Below are positions 12,049-22,652 of a stretch of 64,000 bases of DNA, piece after piece. Numbering within the stretch: position 1 is the stretch's first letter; each line of letters opens with the position of its first letter. The DNA comes from Pachyseris speciosa (Eukaryota; Cnidaria; Anthozoa; Scleractinia; Pachyseridae), in assembly GCA_016490735.1 (NCBI GenBank), contig JAEMWC010000269.1, positions 1 through 64,000 of the forward strand, in the 5' to 3' direction. The position numbers and the translations under genes are program-made. The notes under the pieces were generated by a model, which saw nothing but the letters and a program-made list of their open reading frames with translations, was not told the DNA's origin and ran no database searches.

Positions 12049-12870
12049 TAGGCTGTCCGCGTAAGAACGGATAAGGCAAATTTCGGACCTTCACCGACTG
12101 GTCTCATTTTTTTCAGTGAAAGTCAACTGCTATAAACAATGCACAAATATCACATCAGTCTAAATCAATTCCATATTTTTCAATTTTTGCGGGATGATTT
12201 TCAAGGTGACCTCAAAACTGGCTAATTTGCCGTAGGAGACTCTGAAATTTAGCTATAAATGTCGGACGCTACCAAAACACCACTTTTTATTCCAACGAGC
12301 AGAATGTTTTACATGCAGAAGTTTCATCTTTCCTCTATATTTTAAAGGTTTAACAATTGTATTCTGTCAAAGAATGAATAAATTTTCTAAAATACCTCCT
12401 GGCAAACTCCGGAATGAGCGAAGCGTGACATACCTATAGTTAAAAGCTGTTTTCTCAAATGTGGGATCTGATCTAGGGTCAAGTCTATGATTACTCAAAG
12501 TACTAATATCAATGTCAAAACTTATAGAATAAAATTTTTGGGCACTCTCCAATGCGCGCCGTCCAGAGCTTCACGAATTTGGGTTGGGTTGGTGCTAAAA
12601 CCTAGTAGGGGACTTATGACTTATATTGCACCGGTACTGCTTGTACAAATCCTTAAATAAATAAATAAATAAATAAATATTCGCCATTTTGAAGGTAAAC
12701 AAAGGTAACAGCGGTCGCACCTATCACCAATATATGAACCGTAAACACTTGGAAATAAAATAACCACCGCTGAAGGTCAAACTGTGGATTGTGAATAAGA
12801 TATTTTCTCGGATTAACCGTTGTTTCGCGAAAAAAGCAACCTTTATTCGGCATTTTAAATAGTAAATCCA
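12049..12870 (+). repeat. Left inverted arm of the TTAA element
   Basis: About 0.8 kb, the reverse complement of 15577-16307 with scattered differences and a small AAAT-repeat insertion near 12655-12677. The arm has no recognisable coding content. Confidence 0.8.
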
Positions 12871-13349
12871 TGAATTATATCTTGCTATCGATATGCAAAT
12901 TGCTGTAGCCGGATGAGTTTGTGTTGGGATGAGACGACAGAATCCAACATGAAACTGCTTCCTTGAAATATATTTTCTAGGGAAAATAATTGTTTAACTC
13001 TCTTTAAAAGCTTTTCTTACGTTTGTAAGCTTCTTTCTTTACCCACGAGGATGAGGTAACGAAATATTGTCTTCAAAGACTTGCTTGTTCATTTCACTAA
13101 TTTGAATAAGATGAGCCAGGTTGGCTCTGTTGACTCTTTTCTCCAAAACCTTCTCTTGTGGGGAATTTGCTTCTTACCCAAAATTTATGCTGCTGCTCTT
13201 ACTTTAGTTCCGAAGGTTTTCTTTGGCTTTATTTTCGCTGGAGGTAACGGTATTATCGGAGGGAATTTTGTTTCAAAATTAAAAATGTCTGTATGAAAAA
13301 AATGTTTACATACCTCTTCCTAACCGAGTTCGAGGTCCGTACATATGGG

Positions 13350-13456
13350 TTATTGACCAAGCGTGAGGTCAAGATGGCGGGATATTGACCAAGGTCTTTT
13401 TTTTGCGTGTTTATGGACCGAGACGAAGGGCCAATATCCCGCCATCTTGAACGAAC
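13350..13456. repeat. Short imperfect inverted repeat
   Basis: AAGATGGCGGGATATTGACC near 13371 pairs with GGCCAATATCCCGCCATCTT near 13431-13450, around a T-rich loop. MITE-like; nested in the TTAA element. Confidence 0.6.
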
Positions 13457-13817
13457 AAGCTGGGTCATTAAAGGATTTATTATATGACTCAAAGGACGCT
13501 ATCAAGAGCTATCCCGAGAGGGATAGCCAATCACAGCAGGAGAATTGATTCATCTTGAACGCTGCAAGAGCCAGTCATATAATAATGTAAGTCACGGACC
13601 CATTTTTTTGCCGTTGATTTATGGGAAAAAACGAGGACCCGTAACGTACAGTAGGGACCGAGAAAACGAGGTTGGTAAGATGTTTATGATATCTCTGAGG
13701 TTAATCCGGCGCGCGGGAAAGAAGACTAGTAGAGGTCAAGCGGGCCATACTGCAGAATACGGCCCACGAATTTGACCAATCACAGCGCGCGCACTAAGTG
13801 AGAGGTATTTAAGCAAT

Positions 13818-13913
13818 AGACCACAAGCATCTATGGTTTATAGGCTGATAAGCCACGCGGGATGTGGTTTATCAGCCTATAAACCATAGAAACCTGTGGT
13901 CTATTGCCTTTAT
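13818..13913. repeat. Short perfect-type hairpin
   Basis: CAATAGACCACA...TATGGTTTATAGGCTGATAA pairs with its complement ending TGTGGTCTATTG, with a loop of about 15 bases. Confidence 0.75.
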
Positions 13914-14617
13914 CTAATAACTCAGAGGACGCACGAGATTTCCATGAGTTTACTGGCACAATAAACCACAGCTGATTGACCAATCAGAGCGCGCGCATTA
14001 ATTGGTTATTGTATAAAATAACATATGTTACAATTCTTTGAAAATAAAGATGTGAAACACAGAACAATTAAGTTTTACTTCTGAGCCACTTGTTAACTCT
14101 CTTTTCCAAGATGCAGTATAAACGCAATGCTTGCTCTTCGAACCGAACTTTAATTTCCCGTTAACTCAATTACATATAAACTCTGTCTGTTCAATTCATT
14201 CGTCCGTACTGAATAGAATGCCGGCTTTGCCAAGTTATTGTTCTCCGGCTTCACGAAATATCAAAGTCCCCATGCCATGCGGATCCTCTAGGTACAAGGA
14301 TAGCCATTTGTTTTCTCTCGAAGTGCAACGCGGATATTTCAGCGCATTTGTCGAGTTGCCATTTATCGAAATGTGGCGATGTTACTGAAGCCGAACTGAT
14401 CATGGCAAGAATGGGTATTCGTGGTATGTTGGCGACAAAACTTGCCGTGAGTCATGATCCATCTGCCAGAGGCACATGCAGACACTCACTTGGAAGATTC
14501 TGGCGAGCGCCAAAGTCATGCCCAACACCCTGGCCATACTGGGAAGGTTGCAAGTTTGGCGGAAGACACGTTATAAAATTTCAAATGGCCGAGGATCTTG
14601 GCAGAGATCGAGAAAGT

Positions 14618-15576
14618 TTATGACGTGTCTTCGGTTCTGGCTCCGCAAATTTTAGACGAGCACAAGTAACTATTTTTATCAATATCGACGTTGCCATGGC
14701 ATATTTTATACATTAGATTTAATCTGGCTATTGTTCTCCTTGTTCCAAGACTGGGCCATCCTAGGTCGCTTAACATCTCGGTAACACTAGCTGTGGGTTG
14801 GTAGTTGTTTAAACAAAACCGTGCTGCTTTCCTCTGCGCACGTTCGAGAGATGAGATGTCCTTTTTAAAGTGGGGGTCCCAAGCTTCACAACCATACTCC
14901 AATTTTGGCCGAACCAAAGTTGTATATGCAGTTTCCTTCACTGATCGTGAACAGTTCCAAAAATTTCTTTTAATTAAACCAAGAACTTTGCTCGCCTTGC
15001 CAGAGATGGACGAAACATGCTGGGACCACTTCAGGTTCTTTGTCAAGGTAACACCGAGGTAGGATACAAAATCAACCTCCTCTACTTCGGATCCACAAAA
15101 CACGCATTTCTTCAAGGGGGGGGGGGGGTGCCTTCTTAGTAGAAATACATATTATGTTACACTTGGATGGGTTAAACTTCATTTGCCATCTGTCTTTAAT
15201 TGCCAGCATTCCAGTTCAAATAAATCAACTTGGAGTTTATTTCAATAATCCTCGCCGGAAATGATGCCATACAAGAGAGCGTCGTCAGCAAAAAGTCTGA
15301 CAGAAGACTGTAGATTCTCTGGTAAGTCGTTAACATATAATAAAAACAATAACGGGCCTAGAACTGTTCCCTGCGGGACACCAGATGACACCATGATGGG
15401 ATTAGATCAACTTCCATCACAAATTACTGACTGGGTGCGCCCTGTTAGGTATGACTCAAACCATTTAAGTAAGTTCCCTCGGATACCATAGTACTCGAGT
15501 TTACGAAGGAGACGCTGGTGCGGTACCTTGTCAAAAGCTTTACTAAAGTCGAGTATGGCAGCGTGGACGGATTTGG
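14618..15576 (-). pseudogene. CR1/L2/jockey-like LINE reverse transcriptase fragment
   Basis: On the minus strand, 15400-15250 reads [19 protein letters not shown] and then [10 protein letters not shown], the palm region with FADD at the catalytic aspartates. After a frame break at a G-run (15115-15128), 15115-14618 carries the C-terminal pattern YLGVTL...LVRPKLEYGCEAWDPH...LERAQRKAARF typical of CR1/L2/jockey-type LINEs. It is truncated on both sides, its right edge abuts the inverted arm, and it lies inside the TTAA element. It is a dead fragment. Confidence 0.8.
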
Positions 15577-16307
15577 TTGACTATTTAAAATGCCAAATAA
15601 GGGTAGCTTTTTTCGTGAAACAACGGTTAATCCGAGAAAACATCCTATTCACAATCCACAGTTTGACCTTCAGCGGTGGTTATTTTATTTCCAAGTGTTT
15701 GCGGTTCATATATTGGTGATGGGTGCGACCGTTGTTACCTTTGTTCACCTTCAAAATGACGAATATTGGGTAAATTCGTGAAGCTCTGTACGGCGCACAT
15801 TGGAGAGTGCCCAAAAATTTTATTCTATAAGTTTTGACACTGATATTAGTACTTTGAGTAATCATAGACTTGACCCTAGATCAGATTCCACATTTGAGAA
15901 AACAGCTTTTAACTATAGGTATGTCACGCTTCACTCATTCGGGAGTTTGGCAAGAGGTATTTTAGAAAATGTATAACTCCGTCATTCTTTGACATAATAC
16001 ATTGTTAAACCTTTAAAATATCGAGGAAAGATGAAACTTCTGCTGTAAAACATTCTGCTCGTTGAAATAAAAAGTGGTGTTTTGGTAGCGTCCGACATTT
16101 ATAGCTAAATTTCAGAGTCTCCTAAGGCAAATTAGCCAGTTTTGAGGTCACCTTGAAAATCATCCCGCAAAATTGAAAAATATGGAATTGATCCAGACTA
16201 ATGTCATATTTGTGCATTGTTTATAACAGTTGACTTTCACTGAAAAAAATGAGACCAGTCGGTGAAGGTCCGAAATTTGCCTTATCCGTTCTTACGCGGA
16301 CAGCCTC
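15577..16307 (-). repeat. Right inverted arm of the TTAA element
   Basis: Inverted copy of 12049-12870. The junction with the LINE fragment lies just before 15577. Confidence 0.8.
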
Positions 16308-16731
16308 TTAAGTCGGCTATTCGTATCTCTTTGTAAAGTGCCTTTGTATATTTTATTTATATATATATATGCCATACTTAAGACAATATCAAATCTGAAC
16401 GTTCCGCAGAACTTTAATGTTTATTTCGAACATCTGCGTTTACCCGCTTCATCATGGCGCAATCCATTGCACAAGAAAATCAGTCAGAAGGTATTACCTT
16501 CCATATATATATTACAAGAGTGACAAATGAAAAGGATATTACATGGGCGGAGATATTGTAGATTATATATTTTTATTGTGGATTTTTCAAAATAGTTTTA
16601 TATTTCTATGTCTATCAACTTAATATTTTTATAATTTTCAGGATTTTTAACATTGTAATTAGGGCTTCCGTTGATAACAGTAATTTGTCTTTATAATTAC
16701 TGAAGGAATTACCCTGTTTAAATAAAAGTAT

Positions 16732-16734
<3 letters not shown>

Positions 16735-16792
<58 letters not shown>

Positions 16793-16793
16793 A
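16735..16793. repeat. (CTA)n microsatellite
   Basis: About 19 CTA units in an almost perfect run. Confidence 0.95.
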
Positions 16794-17040
16794 CTACTGC
16801 TATACGAAATTTCTCTTCGAGAGTTGAAAAATATTTTATGAGTGAGAGCATCGAACGAGTGAAATATCTTTCAACACGACAACACGAGAAGAGAAATTTC
16901 TTATCTCCAAGCGGCCATTTAATGTTCTATTTATTATATAACCGTCAATAAAATACCAAACCATTTCACTTTCGCTGCGAAAGGCGCGATTTATTATGTA
17001 CCATAGCAACGGTGATCTTTTCACTTGTGAAGATATATAT

Positions 17041-17172
17041 GTTATTCACCGGCTGGGAGGTCCGTATAGGGAAAAACTGTGCCCTCGGTCTTGAGTACGG
17101 CGGCCTCGGGCCGTACTCAAGACCTCGGGCACAGTTTTTCCCTATACGGACCGACCTAAGCCGGTGAATAAC
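17041..17172. repeat. Near-perfect 132-base hairpin
   Basis: GTTATTCACCGGCT...GGTCCGTATAGGGAAAAAC at the left pairs with the same sequence inverted at the right, with a GC-rich loop. It is MITE-like. Confidence 0.85.
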
Positions 17173-18347
17173 AGATTTATTTTTTCTGCTGTTTTTTTTT
17201 TCCTGAAGATGAACAAGGAAAACTGGTGTGCAAAAAGTCTCTCTACGCGCGGTTCGTCGCAATGTCACAGTTTAAATTTAGCTTATAAAAAGGCCGTCTA
17301 CAAATCTCAGAGAAAAATGGTAGACTAACGATAAAACAAAACTTCAAATATATCTTGGAGCAACAAATATAAAAAACAGGCAGTGACATTTCATAGCAAG
17401 CACAGAGAGATAAATGAAACAAACTAAACAATGATCTTTGAAAAATTCACACAAATATATTTCTTGCTTTGTCTTGTTGACAATGATATCACACTTTCAA
17501 ATTCGGTGTTAACGAAAGTTCGTAAAACACGAGGAATACCTTAAGTGAAAAATACTTAAACATCTCAGTCTCTTCCTTCATATCTTATTTTCAAGTATTA
17601 ATCTTCGTTATTCTTCAAAAGAACTTCACAAATCAATGCTAAAATAAGAAAACTCCGCAAGAAAAACGTGTTGACATTAGTTCATGCAAATTGCACAGCG
17701 TTGCGATGTGTTTGTTTGACCATTTTCTGGCTACGAATCATATTTTCTTAAATGAAGCAAAATGGAACGAGATCAGAAAATAGAACTCCAAAGAAAATAA
17801 CGGATGTCAACCGAAAAACTGAACTCAAAAGACTGCTCTGCAGTTAGTCGTATTAAGTTAACACATGTCAACAGTTCAAGAAAAACAACAACTCGAAAAA
17901 CAGCAGACCAGCTCAGTGTTGTCAACAAAATCAAGTGAATACTCGCCTTTTTTAGAAATAACCAGGACTTTTACTCCCTTGCTGATGTTTTCCTTTCGCT
18001 TTGCAAAGTTTTGTAGGCGAAAATTTGTATTTTAAAAGGAAAATCCAACGTTTCGTCGCGCTGTAGTAAAGTAATTTTACTTCAAGATTCCCGCCAATTC
18101 CGGACCGGCTTGCCCGGTCCGGATGGAAAAATGCTGGACCGGCTAATAGCGCATTATTAGCCAATCAGATCAAGGATTTAGGATTCCGGCCCGCTGAGAT
18201 GGTTCAGAAAAAAATAAAACATGTTATTTTCACGTGTGAAGATATCATGTTTTCGCGCGAAAGGTATTTTATTGGTGTTTATATAATAAAAAACAGTTAA
18301 TCGAGACACTTCTTATTCAAAATGTTGTGTTTTTTCTTACTAATTAG

Positions 18348-18600
18348 CCTGCGTGGAAGAAATAGTAAAGACAGTGAAAGGTAATTTTAAGGGGAGACCC
18401 TCCAGGTATTGCTCATCAATGACTAATGAGATTGCCTCATACCTTTTTACGCAAGAAGAAACAATCTGGTTTGCAGTGCTCGTCGGTGAATCTATTGTGA
18501 CAGTGATAATTCGGCATTCTGGTGCAGTTGCTTCAGAAAGAAGACAGTCCGTTACCTCATCGTTTCTCTTGTTTCCATATTGACAATTCTTCCTTATGCC
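18348..18600 (+). pseudogene. Rhodopsin-type GPCR, copy 1, internally deleted
   Basis: It matches copy 2 (20680 onward) from the acceptor through the N-terminus and first membrane segment (ATG at 18419, reading MTNEIASYLFTQEE). After VTVII it jumps straight to HSGAVASERR, the third intracellular loop of copy 2, losing about 470 bases that code for TM2-TM5. A stop follows within TM6, and homology ends near 18612. The receptor cannot fold. The deletion endpoints match 20840 and about 21316 in copy 2. Confidence 0.8.
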
Positions 18601-18612
18601 ATCTATTTCTAA

Positions 18613-19440
18613 TCAGAGATCCAGCAGTCTTCTGACATTTTCAATTAATACAAAGATCGCTTGCTGACGGACTTCCCACCAGGCTTCATTTATTTTATGG
18701 ACTTTTTTTAATGATTGAAAAAATGTTCCCTAGGCTTCACATTTTAACCAGTTTGAAACAAGTTGTGAGTAGTCACAACTGCATCTGAGGAACTAGCTTA
18801 CTGTGAACGCCCTGTTCGTGTCTGGAAACGTTAGGTGTCTTTTGTGGTCAGTCACTACAATAGGCTGTTAGTTTATGGATCCAAGACCCCCACCTCTCCC
18901 TAGTTAACTTGCTGGACGGGAGATTGTAGTTTGCTCCTAGACTTTCAAATTAGGTAATTTATTAAATGCCAAATTTTCCTTAAACTTCAACTTTTAAATG
19001 GTTCGAAATAAAAAGAGATCGTTAAAAGAGTCCACGTGACCAGTCATAAAGGCGTTTAGGGAACAAGCTTATTACTGCTCCGAATACAGAGTTGGCGCTT
19101 ATGTAAGCCGCTGCTTTGTTTGAGCCTAAAATTTTATATTTCATATATGCCATAATCAGTTAATGGAAACGTTAGCGAGTTAACGGCCAAAGAAGCCCCC
19201 CTCTCAGTAGTGCTATCATAAAATCCATTGTTCGTTGAGGAGACATTCTTCGCGGTTTAACTAAGCCAACTTCCACATGTTTAAGTACAATTCTGTTAAT
19301 TCAAGACTATTCTTGACTTCCACAAGCCTACCTATGAGAGACGTTTCGTGAAAAGGCAACGTAGTTCACACCAGGTGAAACCAGGAGCAGAGCTTTTATC
19401 ATGTGAAGGTCTAATTTGATGCAAATTACCTGCATCCCTT
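18613..19440. other. Spacer between GPCR copies
   Basis: No reading frame or repeat that I recognise. It probably holds the promoter of copy 2. Confidence 0.4.
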
Positions 19441-19445
19441 AAAAT

Positions 19446-19510
19446 TAACACGAGAGCAGTTTCACCGTCTACAACAGAAGTAGGAGGTTGAAAGCCGCTG
19501 CACAAATGTG
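19446..19510 (+). other. Noncoding 5' exon of GPCR copy 2 (inferred)
   Basis: It is the paralogue of 10912-10979 and is followed by the strong donor GTAAGTTA. It would splice to the acceptor at 20678-20679. The 5' limit is uncertain. Confidence 0.45.
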
Positions 19511-20404
19511 GTAAGTTAACTATTTCATGCTATTTGGTAACGATATACAACTGATCACTGATCGATATAGGACGAAATTAACTCGAAAACATTGTTCGAC
19601 CATATGATTTCACAATTTCATTTTATTTTATGTTACTGTCTTCAGTTTCTGAATGCAGTGTGATGGTGCCGTGGAGATTCCGTTTATAATCCTTTTTCTA
19701 CATTTTAATTCTGACTTCGAATGGACTCTGGGCATAAAACAAAATCCATTTTTGTTAGTGTCTACAGTTTCTTCTTTTTTTCTCTTACGGGGGAAACGAG
19801 GAAAAACAAATCTATAGACTGCAACTAAAAACAACTATTGGATAAACCTTCTGGCCGGCTTACATCAACTGTAGACCCAGGCAGTCATAAAAAAACAAGT
19901 TTTCCATCGCGTTTGTTACACTATTTTACAATTGTGAAACTCTAAGGAATATTTTCGTGGGTGTCTAGCGCACGTACATCTTACAGTTTAGCAAATCAAG
20001 AGAACAAAATCGAAGACAAACCAAGCAAGGCCTCTTACGCCATTTACCTTTATAACAACTCGTAGATCAGTAATGTTTTCATGGACAGTCTTAAGTCTGT
20101 ATGTCCTTGTAAAGTGCCTTTGTATATTTTATTTGTCATATGCTACACTTAAGATAGTATCAAATCTAAACGCTCCGAAAAATTATAATATATTTGTTTC
20201 GTGTTTATATATTTATTGTCTTATTTTCGTAACGGTACTATGGATTTACTAATATATGGAGTTACTAACTTCCATATATTTCACAGCGATCGGTCTAACA
20301 GGAGGTCGCTAAAAAGCAGATTGCAAAAGTGACAGATGAAGCATTTCATCGAGACATTACTCATTTAACATTATGTGCGTGTTTTAACTAATTACTGAAA
20401 CTTT

Positions 20405-20632
20405 TTAGTACTCGACGTTTCGGAGTCATCATGACGCCATTATCAAGAGAAAAATTAAGTATAAGAAAACGAATATTTAAGGAGGCTAAAGCTGAAAATT
20501 TACATACTAATTAGATGACTAAACAAACGCTTTAGCCCAAATTGAGTCAGTTTGCACGTTCAGTAATTCGCTTTCTTATACTTATTTTCTCTTGATAATG
20601 TCGTCATGATGACTCCGAAACGGCGAGTAATT
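20405..20632. repeat. Hairpin repeat in the GPCR copy 2 intron
   Basis: TACTCGACGTTTCGGAGTCA near 20410 and its inverted counterpart ending near 20630 flank a central stretch. The pairing continues through ATTATCAAGAGAAAA. MITE-like. Confidence 0.75.
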
Positions 20633-20747
20633 TTCCATGTTTTCGCTTTAAGACATCTCTCTTTTTTTTCACAAATTAGCCTGCGACTACATATCATAAA
20701 GAGGAAAAAGCGATTATAAGAGGAGACCCTCAAGGTATTGCTCAACA

Positions 20748-21670
20748 ATGACTAATGAGACTGCCCCATACCTTTCTACTCAAGAAGAAACAATCTGGTT
20801 TGCAGTCCTCCCCAGTGAATCTATTGTGACAGTGATAATAAATGGCTTCACTCTCCTCCTCTTTGCAAGAAGCCGTCAGTTACGCAAGCGCAGTACATAC
20901 CTGATAATAAACCTGACTGCAGCTGATCTGCTTGTGGGAGCCGTAACAGGGCCTTTGGACGTATATGCTTTACAGATGGAGCTCGCATTTAGCTGGCAAT
21001 ACTTCATGGTTTCAGTCGCATATGGCATATTTCCAATATCTTCTTTGGCTAATCTTTGCTTACTATCTTTGGAGCGCCTTCATGCTACACTTTACCCTTT
21101 GAAGCATCTCTGTTTTACTGAAGAACGGTTTTACTATAAAACCATAATTTGTAGCTGGTTTCTTGCTATACTTCTAGCATCTGTTAATAGTGTCTTATAT
21201 GTGTATTCAACATTAGGTAGTTATTATCTATGGACATCGATAATTGTACTCACTATGTTAATACTTACATTTTGTTATGTCATTATAATTGTAAAAATCA
21301 AAATCACTCCCCTCCCCGCCATTCTGGTGCAGTTGCTTCAGAAAGAAGACTTTCCGTTACCATATTCATAGTTACTCTTGTTTCCATATTAACAATTCTT
21401 CCTTACGCCATCTATTCAGTCATTTTTGATGACTTGTGGAGTGAAGTGTTCATTTATCTAACAGTGTACGCGCTATATTATGCGAGTTCTTTAGTGAATC
21501 CTTTGATATACGCCATTAGAATGCGAGAGTTTAGGAAAGCAATGCACAATCAACTGTTGTGTAGAAAGACTGCAACATTAAGGCCTAGCCAGCCTATTGA
21601 ACTTCGCGCAATACAACATGGGATGCCACTTGACAGCGGTTGCATCAGCATTGTGGACTCGAAACTTTAA
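20748..21670 (+). CDS. Rhodopsin-type (class A) GPCR, copy 2, with one frameshift
   Basis: ATG at 20748 is the first in its frame after the acceptor at 20678-20679. The first frame gives TM1, NLTAADLLVG (TM2, Asp60), SLERLHATLYP at the end of TM3 (ERL in place of DRY, residues 109-111), TM4 and TM5. In the CT-rich run ACTCCCCTCCCCGCC (about 21305-21319) the frame is lost. TM6, TM7 with NPLIY and the cytoplasmic tail continue in another frame to TAA at 21668-21670. The change equals one missing base in a C-run, so it could be a sequencing error or a recent inactivation. Total length (about 307 residues) suits a short-loop class A receptor; the cysteine usual at the top of TM3 is absent. The family resembles melanocortin/adenosine-like receptors expanded in corals; the ligand is unknown. 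Confidence 0.78.
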
Positions 21671-22652
21671 ATTCAGCTCTGGCCTTTGTTGCTTTTTTGG
21701 TGATGAATGTGATGCAGGTAAGAGACTAGGAAACAGCAAATCTTGCTGCTTTCTTTGCATGAACTTTTGACGAGTTTTCAAATGACTGTCAGTCCTAAAC
21801 CCAAAACAGTTGTTACAGCCAATAAGAACAGACACAGATCGAGACAGTGCATTTGAATGAGCCAATCAGAAATCGAAGCAATATAATGCAGCCGACGTAA
21901 AGCGCGAGGAAATGCGCATGTGCAAGTCGTGATTGGTTTTGGTTTTGCTTCTCATTGGTTGAGAAAGTGGCGTGAGTTTTGCTAGCCAATCACAGAACAA
22001 AGGAAGAGAAAATTAAAGCAAAAAAATCTTTTTCTTTCGATCCAGTTTAGTTCATTCAGTTCATTTTTATTTCAAACTATTTACGAAGTAATTACATGGC
22101 AAAAAAGTACAAGTTGCCAACGAAACTACACTTTCCAACAGACGCGTGTTTCTATGTCATAAATTTATGGCTGAGATGACTGACACCCGTGACCACCAAT
22201 ATCGTGCTTGGTGTCCACACTGTTGTACAAAGAACTAATCTTTATAATCTTAGACCTAGTTCTTCTGACCATACAATAAGTTCATGAGAACTAAGAGATC
22301 AGAGAACTTTTTTTAAATTTTAAATATTCGTCATTTAATACACTACAGTGTGTAATTGCTTTAATATAGCATTATTACTAGTTATAACTGTTTACGAGAA
22401 ACAATTACGTTTTAGCCATTAATTAGTATGACGTCTTTTTGTATCGCATAGGTGTTGCCCCTACGGGGAAAATCTAACAATTAGCAATACTATGGGAAAA
22501 CAAATTGGTTGGTCTAAGCAAGTTGTGGTGGTATTGCAATGACAGCAAAAAACGTTAGCTAATAAAAGGCGTTTCGGGTAATCCATATACTTGTGTGTGA
22601 CAGAGAAAGCCGTATCTGAGTGTCAAAACAACTGCACTTTCTTAACACAACA
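21671..22652. other. Spacer between the GPCR and the ShK-like gene
   Basis: AT-rich, with several ATTGG boxes near 21860-22000. No gene recognised. The last 60 bases before 22653 are shared with the inverted relic near 51300-51360, so they are probably the 5' UTR. Confidence 0.45.

Larger units (their letters stand above)
12871..14617. other. Core of the TTAA element, left part
   Basis: Two hairpins (13330-13460 and 13815-13915) and otherwise unrecognised DNA. No transposase-like frame is visible. Confidence 0.5.
12049..16307. mobile_element. 4.26 kb element with long terminal inverted repeats between TTAA sites
   Basis: The left arm (12049-about 12870) and the right arm (about 15577-16307) are inverted copies. 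Both outer ends read AGGCTGTCCGCGTAAGAACG after one differing base. TTAA stands directly outside each end (12045-12048 and 16308-16311). The paralogous intron of GPCR copy 2 has a single TTAA at the matching place (about 20090) and no insert. This is how piggyBac-type elements insert. No transposase was recognised; the core holds a LINE piece and hairpins, so it is non-autonomous or a composite. Confidence 0.72.
16308..18347 (+). other. Intron of GPCR copy 1, right part, with hairpin repeats
   Basis: The first 80 bases continue the alignment with the copy 2 intron (from about 20090). The rest holds a CTA microsatellite, a strong hairpin (17041-17172) and AT-rich DNA. No gene is recognised. 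Confidence 0.5.
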
